A DNA stretch of 64,000 nt. It comes from Dendrocalamus latiflorus (Eukaryota > Streptophyta > Magnoliopsida > Poales > Poaceae). Position numbers and translations under genes: made by a program. Positions within the stretch are counted from its first letter, which is position 1. Each line of letters begins with the position of its first letter. Under the pieces are notes generated by a model. That model had not been told where the DNA came from. It saw only the letters and a list, made by a program, of their open reading frames with translations, and did not search any database. The DNA lies in contig CM029647.1 of assembly GCA_017311315.1 (NCBI GenBank), forward strand, positions 6,310,577 through 6,374,576. Direction: 5' to 3'. Below are positions 47,586 through 57,804 of the stretch, piece after piece.

Positions 47586-48655
47586 GGTTAGTTATGCAAC
47601 ATATATATATGTGGAAATCACTCAATCTCACTATTTTCTCTCCCAAGTAAAGTTCTTACCCTTCCGAAGTGAATTAAGGCCAATAAAAACTTACACCTGG
47701 TAGAAGTGACAACAGCAACGTGATGATTAAGCGAATTCAAGACTATTCACTACTTGCACAACAACGGTTATATGGTGGAGCTTGGTATGAAAGTGTATAT
47801 CCTAGCAATATGAAATTCTTGATGTTGTAAAGTTAAGTAATAATCCAAGCTATAATACTTTGCCTAAGTGCTGATCCAAAAGATTTAAGTGAAGTATATG
47901 AACGCACACGCAAAGATCAATGTGACTCGATGCAAACAAAGGAATGAGCTAACTAGAGGCAATCTGAAATTAAAGATTAGATAGCTCGTTTTGCACCAAG
48001 TACTAGGAGAGACGCTAGCCAATTTCAATGATATGAATGTAAGGGCACGAGATTGCTCAAGAGATTAAATTACACAATCTGAATTTATGGACTAAGAACT
48101 CATCCAAAATCGGCCAATGCTTTCTTTTTCTTTCTTTCTTCTTCTTTTTTTTGCTCAACTGTCTTTTTTTTTCAAAGGCCAAACTAGGTTTAATTGTTCT
48201 TTTGATTTTGCACAGGTCACAAATATTCAGCAAGGTGTAAATTTCTCAAGAGCAGCCCTAGATGCAATATTCAATAGCTAGTCTCAATTGATGAAAATAA
48301 ATCAGCGAGGAAAATTCTTTTTGGCACATTGTAGCTCGCCGAGACACTGTAGCAACTGATGAAAACACTGTAGCAAACGCGCACTGTAGCAGCGTGGTAC
48401 TGTAGCAGATCGATTTTTTTTATTTTGGATTGGACACAAAGATTAAGCTACGCAAATAAACACAAACGATCAGCACCTAAACAAAATTCTAATGGATCAA
48501 AACCTAACAAAACTCACAAAATTAACAGATGCAAAGACTAGGGTTTGGATTTTTTGTTGTAATTTTCGGTTTTAGTGGACTATAGGACAGCAGTAAATAA
48601 ATCTAAAAGTAAGGGTAAATAATCCTACCGAGTAAACCGCGCTCTGATACCAAGA
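47586..48655 (-). other. Leader region of the gag-only element
   Basis: Between the primer-binding site (48641-48652) and gag. AT-rich, with CACTGTAGCA repeated several times at 48340-48410 and a T/C-rich patch at 48117-48175. No ORF of note. Confidence 0.6.
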
Positions 48656-50040
48656 TGATACGGGGTCGCCCGATCTTCTCGACGTAGGATCAAGATACTC
48701 ACGTGGATTTGATGAATTGTAGTGATCCCCCGTTGCCAACGCAAGAGTTAGCACTCTATAATTCGCCCAACCACACGGCTGAACTTCACGACCACCGATG
48801 AAGTTCCATCGCGCTCCCAATTCCCAACGGAAAGGTTGAACGATCTTGATTTCAGCGAACTCCCAATTCCCTCATGTTGGTTCGGCCCAAGGTTGTCACG
48901 GCGCTCCGGCAAGTCGCGGCGAGGCCGAGGCGCCTGGACGCCTAGTCGACTAGGCGCCCGCCATGGCGACAGTTAGACGATAGTAGTTAGACGACAAATA
49001 ATAGCTTATATGATTAAAAATTAAATAACCATACAACATAATAACACAAATTATCTAAATAATCATGCCTCAGGAGGTCTAAATTAGAAGCAATCCATTA
49101 AAAGAGGGATCAGTTTGTAATTTTTAAAAATATTGAGGACTTAATCGCAAAAAGACACTTCTTAACCAGGCCCCCGTCTCCTCTCTCCCCCGAGTCCCGA
49201 TTCTTCTTAACCAGGCCCCCGACTCCTCTCTCTCCCGACTCCTCCCTTCTCCCGACGCCTCCTCTCCCGACTCCTCTCCTCCTCCCCTCTCCCGATGCCT
49301 CCTCTCCTGCTCCGCCGCCTCCCCTCGTCGCCTCCCCTCCCCACCGCCTCCTCCCCCCGCCCGGCGCCTCCCCTCCCTGTCGCCTCCATACCAAGAGCCA
49401 CCAGACGACCGATGCAGCTGGGGGTGAGGTGCGGCTCGGGAAGAGGATGAAGGAGGCTGCGGCTCCATATCCGACCGATGCGGCTTGGGAAGAGGCGGTG
49501 CAGCTTTAGATCCGGCCGGCGGTGGCTTCGGATGGAGGAGCGACGGGACTCGGGGCTGCGAGCGCGGCGGCTGCTGCTGTGTGAGACCTCGGCGTCGAGC
49601 TCCTAACTCGGTAAGTTGGACGATGGACCATGGCGTCGGGCTCTGGGCGACTGGACGCCTAGTCGTCGCCTTGGCGACGACTAGGCGACGCCGTAACAAC
49701 CTTGGCTCGGCCAACAGAAAGAACAAGAGTATTTTATTATTAAAAGTGGTCTGAGCCCTAAAGGCTGCCAATACAAGGCTTATATAGCCCCTTGGGACGT
49801 CCATATGGTCCCCAAACCAAGTACAACTCAACCCTATATGGTTCTAGATACGAACTCTTACAAAAAGGAAACTATGTTTTTTCACCCGTCATATTGTTTC
49901 GGTCATAACTTTTTATCCGTGACGAATTTGAAGGTGGGACCAGATCCATTGCGTATCCCTTGAAATTATCTTTCCAACGAGTACAAGAACACCTGAATCG
50001 GACTCCGTTTGTGAAAGTTATGGCCTTTTTAGTAACTGCC
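48656..50040 (-). repeat. 5' LTR of the gag-only element, interrupted
   Basis: The same LTR as at 44513, split at GGTTCGGCC by an 816-bp element. Removing that element and one copy of its 9-bp target leaves 560 bp. Confidence 0.85.
48888..49703. mobile_element. TIR element with 9-bp target duplication, nested in the LTR
   Basis: The left flank GGTTCGGCC (48879-48887) and the right flank GGCTCGGCC (49704-49712) are a 9-bp target duplication with one mismatch, the length made by Mutator-like elements. The ends are inverted: CAAGGTTGTCACGGCG on the left, and AAGGTTGTTACGGCG read from the right. Near the ends lie GCCTAGTCGACTAGGCGCC and GACGCCTAGTCGTCGCC palindromic blocks. The core (49150-49400) is a CT-rich run of CTCCTCTCTCTCCCGACTCC type. 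No transposase. The intact LTR copy at 44735 shows the empty site. Confidence 0.8.
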
Positions 50041-52234
50041 TCTTATTTCCAAAAATCCGTCCAGCACAGATACCTCTTTTAATTACCCTGAACCTATCTT
50101 ATCCAAATTTAGCTGTTGCCAACCCGCCAGGCATCATTGAACCTCGAATTCTCCAACCCAACCCATCTCTTTTTATACTCTTTCTTATTTTTAATTGCAT
50201 TTTGTTCCCAGCTTGCATCTTGCAAAGCATGAACTTATTTGGCTTCGTTTTCTACGCTAGTGAGCGGACCAAGCAAGTTGGTCAACGGAAGGCCAGCAAA
50301 GGTAGATGAAGTAAGTGTGAAGTTGGTCAAGAAGATCAAGAGCAACAAAAAGAAGGCAAATCACATGTTTTTGATCATATTGAATTCTATGAAATTTACA
50401 TTATTTATTTAATGTATTTTCATTATTGATAATTGCGAGCTGATATTTGCTTAAAATAAATGTTTAGAATGACATGCTAATTAGATAAATCCTACCACTG
50501 ATAAAAGCCCTGTTTACTTTGATGGCCACATTCACCTTGACAACCTTAGTAAGAATTAAAATATTGTACAAGCATATATATACGACCATCTCATTCAACA
50601 TTTTACACTACTAAGTGACCTTGGCCATTGGCCTGTAGGTTTGAAAAACCCGGAGAGGGTAGGGTGGTATGGGACATCGTACCCTAGGCCGGTGATGCCG
50701 CTGTATAGAGTGGGGTAAAGGTGTTGCGTGAAACCGTGCTGCGGATTTCACCCATCGCTTTACCCTTCAACATGTACACTAGTAAGGTTTGAACCGTGGG
50801 CTAGTAGATTTGGAAAAACCCGATCTAGGGTGAGCGTGCCCTAGAGCGGAGGTGCCGGTGTGCACAGTTAGGGTAAAGGTGTTGTGGGAGACCGCTAGAC
50901 GGCCTTCGCCCACCGCTTTACCCTAGGATGGAGGTTGCAGACCTCATGAAAAATATAAGGGCAAGAACCTTGTGCTAAGTAAAAGACACAGTGATCGCCC
51001 AACCACAAGTGTTGATACGTCAACCTTGGTCTAGTAGCTGCTCAAATTCGATTGAACCTCTACAAAAGCAGTTTGGAGGCAAGGTGCGAGTCCATACGGA
51101 AGGGGTAAGAAGGGCCGTATGGAAGTTGGTGATTTTTATTTTGAACAATCTGACCGATCGATCTGAATCTCGATCATGTGTTATGTGTGCCGCACAATAG
51201 TAGGCTAAGGTAAGTCAGGTGCTGCCTGAACTTACTGGGAGGCCTGCTAGGTAGAGGCTGTATAAAGAATTGAGCAGCGAAAAGCTTAGTTTTCTTAATA
51301 TCAGACGTGGAATTAAGAAATCTTGTGGGTAAAGTAGGGCAGCTCTGCAGAGTGAAATAAATGGTATTCAAATACGTCGTGCTTCCGGTTAATGAAGCTG
51401 TGTTAATTGGGTGATTCCAACAACGAGGCATAAGTAGTGTTTCTGATGTTGTTAAATTGAGTAATGATGAGATTTTATCTGATAACAGAAAACCCCCTGA
51501 TCTTAAGGAGCAATGGTTTTAAAATTTTATTTGTTTGCAAATAAAACTGCATCCACCCACTGTAATAAAACCAATGTATTCCCACCCTTGATTGTTCCTT
51601 GCAAGTAGTTATATAGTATCTTCCACATGTGATTTGCTGAGTACGGGGTTGGAGTACTCAGGCTTGCAAAAATCCCCCCCCCCCACAGATACTAGAAGAA
51701 AAGAAGATGCTGCAAGTGTTCGTGTTAGGGTTACGACTGCACTCAAGTGTTCCTGTGGAGTTTTCTTCAGTTCTTCTGTATGTAAGTTAAGTTTTGGGCT
51801 TGAACGCCCGTATTATCATTAAAGTTGACCATTAGGTCTTATTTCAAATTAGATTAACTTGTTTTAATTGTTCGTGGGCAGACATGATACACTGTTAAGT
51901 CACAACAGAACTCTGGGCTGTTGAGGGCCGTACGACGTCCCTGTTCTAAAAAATGGGAGCGTTACAAGGGCGATGCCGCAAACAAAACCCTAGTACCAGT
52001 CTCCAAACCAACCCCCCCTTTTTTCTCTCTTAACCGATTCCAATGTAGCAACTACACCATATAGTAATTATCACAGTAAAATAGATAGAAACAATAACGA
52101 TTGCCACTTAACTAAGCATTAGTGGGGAACTCATATATTCTTCCCTACCCCACTCTCACTATTACTCTCGCTCTCACTAACAAATCCCGCGCAGGAACAA
52201 AATGAAACCAGGGCAGCAGCAGCAGCTCAGCTGC
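50041..52234. other. Intergenic region with old retroelement debris
   Basis: 50620-50935 has two related blocks with AAAACCCG...GGGTAAAGGTGTTG...CGCTTTACCCT, which look like repeated pieces of a Gypsy-type internal or LTR region. 51640-51830 has GCTGAGTACGGGGTTGGAGT and a 9-base poly-C near 51678, of the kind seen in grass Gypsy LTRs. No paired LTR or coding frame was recovered. Confidence 0.4.
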
Positions 52235-52425
52235 TCAGAGGTTGCAGCCGAGGCAGTCGCAGGACTTGGGGGTGAAGGAGCAGAACCCGAAGGGCCGGTT
52301 GGGGATGCTGCAGTTGATGGCGTAGCAGCAGGGGGAGAGCACGCAGACGGCCCTGGACGCGCCGCAGCAGGTGCAGGGGGCGCAGAGCTGGAAGCTGCCG
52401 AGCCGCCGCCGCGTCTCGTTCAGGA

Positions 52426-52734
52426 TGTGGAAATCCTATCAGGCTCAATCGTCAAGTGCAAGAAACACAACACAGAGTTTTGGTGCTGCGCACAACGTTG
52501 CAGCGTTTTCTATATTTCATGCTCCCTTTTATTCTCAGTGAATACAGATGAGATGGAGACCACGTTCAGCATCTCGCCCACGCACCGGCTCTTCCGCGTG
52601 AGCGCCAATACGACCGAGGAATCCGCCATGACAAAACAGACGCGCACGACGCGTTCTAGCTGCAGTCCGTGCCCAACAAACTAGGAACTCTAACTGTCTA
52701 ACTTAACATGACACAACAAGTTTATTCGCTAACA
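52426..52734 (-). repeat. 3' LTR of the Copia element in the Cys-rich gene
   Basis: 309 bp, plus-strand ends TGTGGAAATCC...TCGCTAACA. Direct copy of 57252-57560. Confidence 0.97.
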
Positions 52735-52742
52735 AACTCCCC

Positions 52743-55700
52743 CTAACCTTGTTGTGCTGACTCGAGGTTGAAGATGCCACTCCGTGCACGTAGTTCCTGG
52801 AAACGTTCGCGCGCGAGCGGCTTGGTGAGCAAGTCCGCCAACTGATCACCAGTTCTGATGTAGTCCGTCTCCAGCTTGCCATTGTTGATGCAATCGCGAA
52901 TGAAGTGGAAACGGGTGTCAATATGCTTACTTCGGTCATGAAGGACCGGGTTCTTTGCGAGAGCAAGTGCGGATTTGTTGTCGATGTAGAGCAGTGGCGC
53001 GGCGACTTTGGCGTTCACCAGGTCAGCTAGCAATCGTGAGAGCCAAAGTCCTTGGCACGCGGCGGAGGAAGCAGCGATATATTCCGCCTCACACGAGGAT
53101 AGCGCCACTACTCGTTGCTTCTGCGATTGCCAGCTTACAGGACTTTGGCCCAGGAAGAAGATAGCTCCTGACGTGCTCTTTCGGTCGTCACTGTCTCCAG
53201 CCAAATCGGAGTCGCTGTAGCCGATCAAATCGAGCGCCCCGTCGCCACGCTTGTAGACGCAGCCGTAGGTGCGTGTTCCGGCGATGTACCTCAGCAAATG
53301 CTTCACAGCACTCCAGTGTTCGGTGGTCGGAGCCTCCATGAACCTGCTCACATAGCCGACAGCGAAAGCAATGTCGGGGCGTGTGTGCACTAGATAACGT
53401 AAGCTCCCGACGATGCTCCTGTACATCGTGGCGTCCACCGGTGGATTCGAGCTCCTCTTGCTCATTTTTAGCCTTGGCTCCATCGGCGTGCTGCAGGGAT
53501 TACATCCTGACATACCCGCCTTCTCGAGTATCTTGTCGGCGTAGGCGCTCTGGCAGATGGTGATCCGCCGCTCCCCCTGATGTACCTCAATGCCGAGGTA
53601 GTAGTGGAGTGGTCCGAGATCACTCATGTTGAAGAGCCGCTTCATCTCCGACTTGAACTTGTCGACCTCCTTCTGGTTTGCGCCAACCACGACGAGATCA
53701 TCTACGTAAACGCCGACAAGTAGCAGCGCATCGCTGTCTCCTCGGATGTACACAGCGTGCTCCGCCGTGCTACAACGAAAACCGAGCGACAGCAGTGCAC
53801 TATCCAACTTAGCATTCCACGCCCTTGGCGCCTGGCGTAGTCCGTACAATGCCTTATGAAGCTTGTACACTTTGCGCTCCTGGCCACGGAGCTCGAACCC
53901 CGGCGGCTGCTCGACGAAGACCTCCTCGATCAAGTCCCCGTTCAGGAATGCCGACTTCACGTCGAGGTGGTGCACCACCCACCCGTGGTGCGCAGCGATG
54001 GCCAACAAGAATCGCACGGACTCCAATCGCGCCACCGGTGCAAAGACCTCGTCGAAGTCTACGCCGGCGCGCTGTACATAGCCCTTCGCGACGAGACGAG
54101 CCTTGTGCCGAGTAATGTTCCCATCGGCGTCGCGTTTGATCTTGAACACCCATTTAACGCCGATGGGTTTCTTGCCTGGCGGGGGGTCGGTGAGCGTCCA
54201 TGTTCCGTTGTCGATGATTGCCTTCAGTTCTTCCGCCATCGCCTGTCGCCACTCCCTGTGGCCAGCCGCTTCGGCGTATGTGGATGGCTCGTCGCCAAGT
54301 GCGAGAAGAAGTTCTTCCTGATTCGCCTGCACTTCGTCGTCGTACAGCAAGTCGTCGATGCGGCGGAATCGATGAAGCTCCTCACCGTCGTCGTCTGCAT
54401 CAAGTGTACCTAGCGCGCCCGATGTGGGCGACACGAACTCAACGGGGATGGCACCCTTCGACGGCGACTCTCCCTGCCACGGCACTGGACCTCCCACAAC
54501 ACACCGTGAGCTCAAACTTGGTGAAGATGTTGACGGCGATCCCGGTGTAGCATGGGTGCTCTCCAGCGGGTTTGGGGAGGATGATCCCGTGAGTGGATTT
54601 CCAATGGCTGCAGCGCTGGAGCTCACTGGCGGGTTTGGCGACGTCGACCTTGTCGGCGGATCATCTGCCGCTGCGCTCGCCGGTGTGGGTTCAGCCCACG
54701 TCTCCTCAATGACAAAAGTGCTCGGGCTGTAGCTGTCCGGCACGCCGTCTCCGTTGTCGTTGGAGCTCCAGTCCAAGGCCGCGTCCTCCTCAAATACCAC
54801 ATCGCGAGTGATGTGTACGCGCTTAGTGGTCGGATCGAGTACTCGATACGCCTTTGAGCCAGCTTCATACCCGATCATCACCATGCGTCTGCTGCGGTCG
54901 TCGAGCTTCCCGGCATGCGGCTTAGTGACCTTGACGTGCGCCACGCAGCCGAAGACGCGCAGGAAGTGCACTGCCGGTTTTGAACCGTACCAGGCTTCGT
55001 ACGGTGTCCTGCCGACCAAGCTCCTCGTCGGTGCGCGATTTAGCAGGAAGATGGCCGTCATGACAGCCTCCCCCCACAGCCAAGAAGGTATATTCTTTGC
55101 CTTCATCATGCTGCGAGTCATGGCGAGCACGGTTTGATTCCGCCTCTCCACCACGCCGTTTTGTTGGGGACTGTACGGCGCAGTGAGATGGCGTTCGATG
55201 CCGTGGTCCTCGCAATACTCGAGGAAGCTCGTCGACGTGAACTCCCCCCCACGATCGGTGCGGAACGCCTTGATCCTTCGCCCGGATTCGAGCTCGACCT
55301 TGGCTCGCAGACGCTTGAAAGCATCCTCGGCGTCCGATTTGTTGGTGAGGAGAATTGCCCACATGTACCGTGACATGTCGTCGACGACCAGCATGATGTA
55401 GCGCTTGCCGCCAGGTGTTGCCGGTGTGATCGCTCCGCAGAGATCGCCATGGATCAGCTCAAGGGGCTTGGTGGCGCGGTACTGTGTCGCTTGTGGAAAT
55501 GGCGCTCGGCGTTGCTTCCCGGCAAGACACGCATCGCAGAGATGGTCCATGTGCTCGATTAATGGCAGACCACGGACCATACTCCCCCGACTTAGCTTCT
55601 GGAGGGCTTGGAAGCCGAGATGGCCGTACCGCGCGTGCCACCGCCATTCGTCGTCGTCGTAGCTAGCGGCTAAGCACACGGGTCTTGCTGGAGTGAGCGG

Positions 55701-57191
55701 TAGAATGTACAATCGATTCGGGGAACGTTGTACCTTGGCGAGCAGCTCCCGGCGGTGATCCCACATCCGAAGAACACCGTCGTCGATGTCGATCTTGCAG
55801 CCAGTCTCGTCGAGCTGACCGATGCTCAGGATACTGCTCCGAAGCCGGGGAATGTGGTAGACGTCTTGGAACGCTTTGTGTTCCCCGCGCTTCGACTCGA
55901 ACAGCACGGTGCCCCGGCCGGCAATCTCCACCACCGAGCCATCTCCAAACCTGACAGTGCCGACGACACTGCGATCAAGTTCGGCGAACACCGTCGCGTC
56001 ACCGGTCATGTGGTTTGACGCCCCCGTGTCGAGATACCACTGCATCTCTCCGCGGTCTGTGCCCTCGTCGAGGTCCGCGACCACCTTCTGCTCGTTGAGG
56101 AAGACGTGCTCGACGCAGTGCGCGCCATGCACCAGCTCCTGCGTAGGTGTGGCAACAGCCATGAGCAGCGCTGACTCCTCCTCGGCTTGGGCGAGGTGTG
56201 CCTGCTCGCGTTTCTTCTTGCGGCAGTCGCGGGCCCAATGTCCCACTTTTCCGCAGTATCGGCAAGTGTTGTCGTCGATCTCGCCGTCCTTGCCGGGCTT
56301 GTTGGATCCTGGTGAGCTCGCGTCCTTGCCGCGCTCATGACCCCGGCCGCGTCCACCGCGTCGCTTGCCGCTTGACGGCTTGCTGTGTCCCTTTGATCCC
56401 TCGGCACCGAGACGGAGCCGAGACGTGAGGCGTGCAAGCGCCTCCTCCTCGGTGAAGTACAGCTTGCCGTCGATCTCCTTGCCGGCGCCCGGGTGGCCAG
56501 AATTCCGGCCCTTGTTGCCGTTGATACGTTCCTCCACGGCCTTGAGGCGTCCTACCAATTCCTCCACCGAGAGATCCTCCAGATTGAGTAACGTCTCAAT
56601 GGACATCGCGATCTGGGAGAATCGATCAGGGAGGGCTTGCAGGAACTTTCGGACGACGATCTCGCCCGAGTAGGTTTCGCCAAGGGTCGCGAGCTGGCTC
56701 GTGATGCCGTTGATGCGCATGGCGAATTGGTCGACCGTCTCGTCGTCGCGAAACGAGAGCGCGTCGAACTCTCGTCGGAGGGTGTCCGCCTTCGCTTTAC
56801 GCACGCGATCGACCCCGACGTACATGGTCTTGATGGCGTCCCACGCCGCCTTGGCGCTGCTCTTCTTGGCCAAGCTGCCCACCAGCTCCGGTGGGACCGC
56901 CTTGCAGACGGCTTCGAGGGCCATGCGGTCCTCGGTGTACTCCACGCTGCTGGCATTGACAGCGTTCCACAGGCCTCTCGCCTGCAGCATTACGCACATC
57001 AGTGCCTCCCAGTCCGCGTAGTTCGTACGCGTGAGGAGTGGCCACGACGTGTTCCCGGACTCCCTGATCACGCGGTGAATCACCAGCCCGCGATCGTTGT
57101 CGCTCCCGCCGCTGCCCGATGCGCGGCCGCCAGAGTTCGGAGGGGAAGACGACCGTCGTCGCCGCGGCGACCTGGAAGCTCTCCGTGGCAT
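52743..57191 (-). CDS. Copia gag-pol polyprotein, intact
   Basis: 1,482 codons from MPRRASRSPRRRRSS; the frame is open further upstream into the LTR, but this ATG follows the primer site and is the sensible start. In order: gag (retrotran_gag/UBN2 type, residues 60-220), CCHC knuckle CRYCGKVGHWARDC, aspartic protease WYLDTGASNHMTG, GAG-pre-integrase WHARYGHLGF...CDACLAGKQRRAPF, integrase with HGDLCGAITP, FRTDRGGEF and SPQQNGVVERRNQ, reverse transcriptase with YVDDLVVVG, and RNase H with YSDSDLAGDSDDRKSTSG, SSCEAEYIAASSA and KHIDTRFHFIRDCI. No stop or shift within. It is 4.4 kb, normal for a full Copia polyprotein. Confidence 0.95.
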   Translation of the reverse strand: MPRRASRSPRRRRSSSPPNSGGRASGSGGSDNDRGLVIHRVIRESGNTSWPLLTRTNYADWEALMCVMLQARGLWNAVNASSVEYTEDRMALEAVCKAVPPELVGSLAKKSSAKAAWDAIKTMYVGVDRVRKAKADTLRREFDALSFRDDETVDQFAMRINGITSQLATLGETYSGEIVVRKFLQALPDRFSQIAMSIETLLNLEDLSVEELVGRLKAVEERINGNKGRNSGHPGAGKEIDGKLYFTEEEALARLTSRLRLGAEGSKGHSKPSSGKRRGGRGRGHERGKDASSPGSNKPGKDGEIDDNTCRYCGKVGHWARDCRKKKREQAHLAQAEEESALLMAVATPTQELVHGAHCVEHVFLNEQKVVADLDEGTDRGEMQWYLDTGASNHMTGDATVFAELDRSVVGTVRFGDGSVVEIAGRGTVLFESKRGEHKAFQDVYHIPRLRSSILSIGQLDETGCKIDIDDGVLRMWDHRRELLAKVQRSPNRLYILPLTPARPVCLAASYDDDEWRWHARYGHLGFQALQKLSRGSMVRGLPLIEHMDHLCDACLAGKQRRAPFPQATQYRATKPLELIHGDLCGAITPATPGGKRYIMLVVDDMSRYMWAILLTNKSDAEDAFKRLRAKVELESGRRIKAFRTDRGGEFTSTSFLEYCEDHGIERHLTAPYSPQQNGVVERRNQTVLAMTRSMMKAKNIPSWLWGEAVMTAIFLLNRAPTRSLVGRTPYEAWYGSKPAVHFLRVFGCVAHVKVTKPHAGKLDDRSRRMVMIGYEAGSKAYRVLDPTTKRVHITRDVVFEEDAALDWSSNDNGDGVPDSYSPSTFVIEETWAEPTPASAAADDPPTRSTSPNPPVSSSAAAIGNPLTGSSSPNPLESTHATPGSPSTSSPSLSSRCVVGGPVPWQGESPSKGAIPVEFVSPTSGALGTLDADDDGEELHRFRRIDDLLYDDEVQANQEELLLALGDEPSTYAEAAGHREWRQAMAEELKAIIDNGTWTLTDPPPGKKPIGVKWVFKIKRDADGNITRHKARLVAKGYVQRAGVDFDEVFAPVARLESVRFLLAIAAHHGWVVHHLDVKSAFLNGDLIEEVFVEQPPGFELRGQERKVYKLHKALYGLRQAPRAWNAKLDSALLSLGFRCSTAEHAVYIRGDSDALLLVGVYVDDLVVVGANQKEVDKFKSEMKRLFNMSDLGPLHYYLGIEVHQGERRITICQSAYADKILEKAGMSGCNPCSTPMEPRLKMSKRSSNPPVDATMYRSIVGSLRYLVHTRPDIAFAVGYVSRFMEAPTTEHWSAVKHLLRYIAGTRTYGCVYKRGDGALDLIGYSDSDLAGDSDDRKSTSGAIFFLGQSPVSWQSQKQRVVALSSCEAEYIAASSAACQGLWLSRLLADLVNAKVAAPLLYIDNKSALALAKNPVLHDRSKHIDTRFHFIRDCINNGKLETDYIRTGDQLADLLTKPLARERFQELRARSGIFNLESAQQG

Positions 57192-57251
57192 GAACGCTGT
57201 TTCGATTGCACGATGACGATCCCAGAAACGGAAACGAGCTCTGATACCAAC

Positions 57252-57560
57252 TGTGGAAATCCTATCAGGCTCAATCGTCAAGTGCAAGAAACACAACACA
57301 GAGTTTTGGTGCTGCGCACAACGTTGCAGCGTTTTCTATATTTCATGCTCCCTTTTATTCTCAGTGAATACAGATGAGATGGAGACCACGTTCAGCATCT
57401 CGCCCACGCACCGGCTCTTCCGCGTGAGCGCCAATACGACCGAGGAATCCGCCATGACATAACAGACGCGCACGACGCGTTCTAGCTGCAGTCCGTGCCC
57501 AACAAACTAGGAACTCTAACTGTCTAACTTAACATGACACAACAAGTTTATTCGCTAACA
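57252..57560 (-). repeat. 5' LTR of the Copia element in the Cys-rich gene
   Basis: 309 bp, one substitution relative to the 3' copy. The element's transcript would start in this repeat. Confidence 0.97.
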
Positions 57561-57804
57561 CAGGACCATGGCGCTGAACCCGGCCCCAGTTGCCGCGGTC
57601 ATCGGCACCATGCGCGCGGCCGGCTCGGGTGGCGCATCCGCACCCACACCCGCACCGGGGACCTGCGCGAGGCAATGTGAGAACTGCAAGGAAGCTGACC
57701 AAGATTTGGAAAATTGGACGGGCTAAGAAGATGCCTACCTGGGAGCAATTCGAGGTCGCGGCCAAGAAGAGGAGGAGGAGGAGACTGGGCGTGGGAGTGA
57801 GCAT

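Larger units (their letters stand above)
44513..50040 (-). mobile_element. Non-autonomous Gypsy-like LTR element (gag only) with a nested TIR element
   Basis: Two direct repeats of about 560 bp (44513-45073 and 48656-50040, the latter enlarged by an 816-bp insertion). On the minus strand the 5' LTR is followed by TGGTATCAGAGC (plus strand 48641-48652), a tRNA-Met primer site. The internal region is only about 3.6 kb and holds a gag-type ORF plus a second short ORF; no protease, reverse transcriptase or integrase is present, so it would depend on a partner element. The LTRs differ at about ten positions, so it is older than the two Copia elements here. The outer 5-bp flanks do not match, so the LTR ends may be off by a few bases. 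Confidence 0.8.
52426..57560 (-). mobile_element. Complete, probably young Copia retrotransposon
   Basis: 5,135 bp with 309-bp LTRs (52426-52734 and 57252-57560), TG...CA ends, and CAGGA target duplications at 52421-52425 and 57561-57565. The primer-binding site TGGTATCAGAGC is at 57238-57249 (as complement), and a polypurine tract AGGGGGAGT lies just before the 3' LTR. The LTRs differ at a single base by eye (A at 52634, T at 57460). One uninterrupted gag-pol ORF. All parts needed for transposition are visible, so it may still be mobile. Confidence 0.97.
52235..57804 (-). pseudogene. Secreted 12-cysteine plant protein gene split by a Copia element
   Basis: Exon 1 (57739-57804) encodes a 22-aa signal peptide, MLTPTPSLLLLLFLAATSNC plus two more residues. 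Exon 2 starts at 57662 (phase 0) and runs to 57561, where the Copia element begins; it resumes at 52420 with NETRRRLGSFQLCAPCTCC and ends with SFTPKSCDCLGCNL and a stop at 52235-52237. Without the insertion it would be 117 aa with 12 cysteines in the last 60 residues (CAPCTCC, a VCVLSPCCYAINC block, and FCSFTPKSCDCLGC). I recognise this as a plant-specific cysteine-rich secreted family; I recall it as DUF7866, function not known to me. The insertion point is within the VL|N codons just before the Cys domain, so this allele should be null. No frame damage apart from the insertion is seen, which fits a recent event. Confidence 0.85.

Noticed and set aside
53856..54413. 185-codon plus-strand frame in the second Copia element
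   Set aside because: Antisense shadow of the reverse transcriptase region.
57192..57299. Extension of the Copia polyprotein upstream to an ATG at 57299
   Set aside because: This start lies inside the LTR and across the primer-binding site; the ATG at 57191 is the sensible start.
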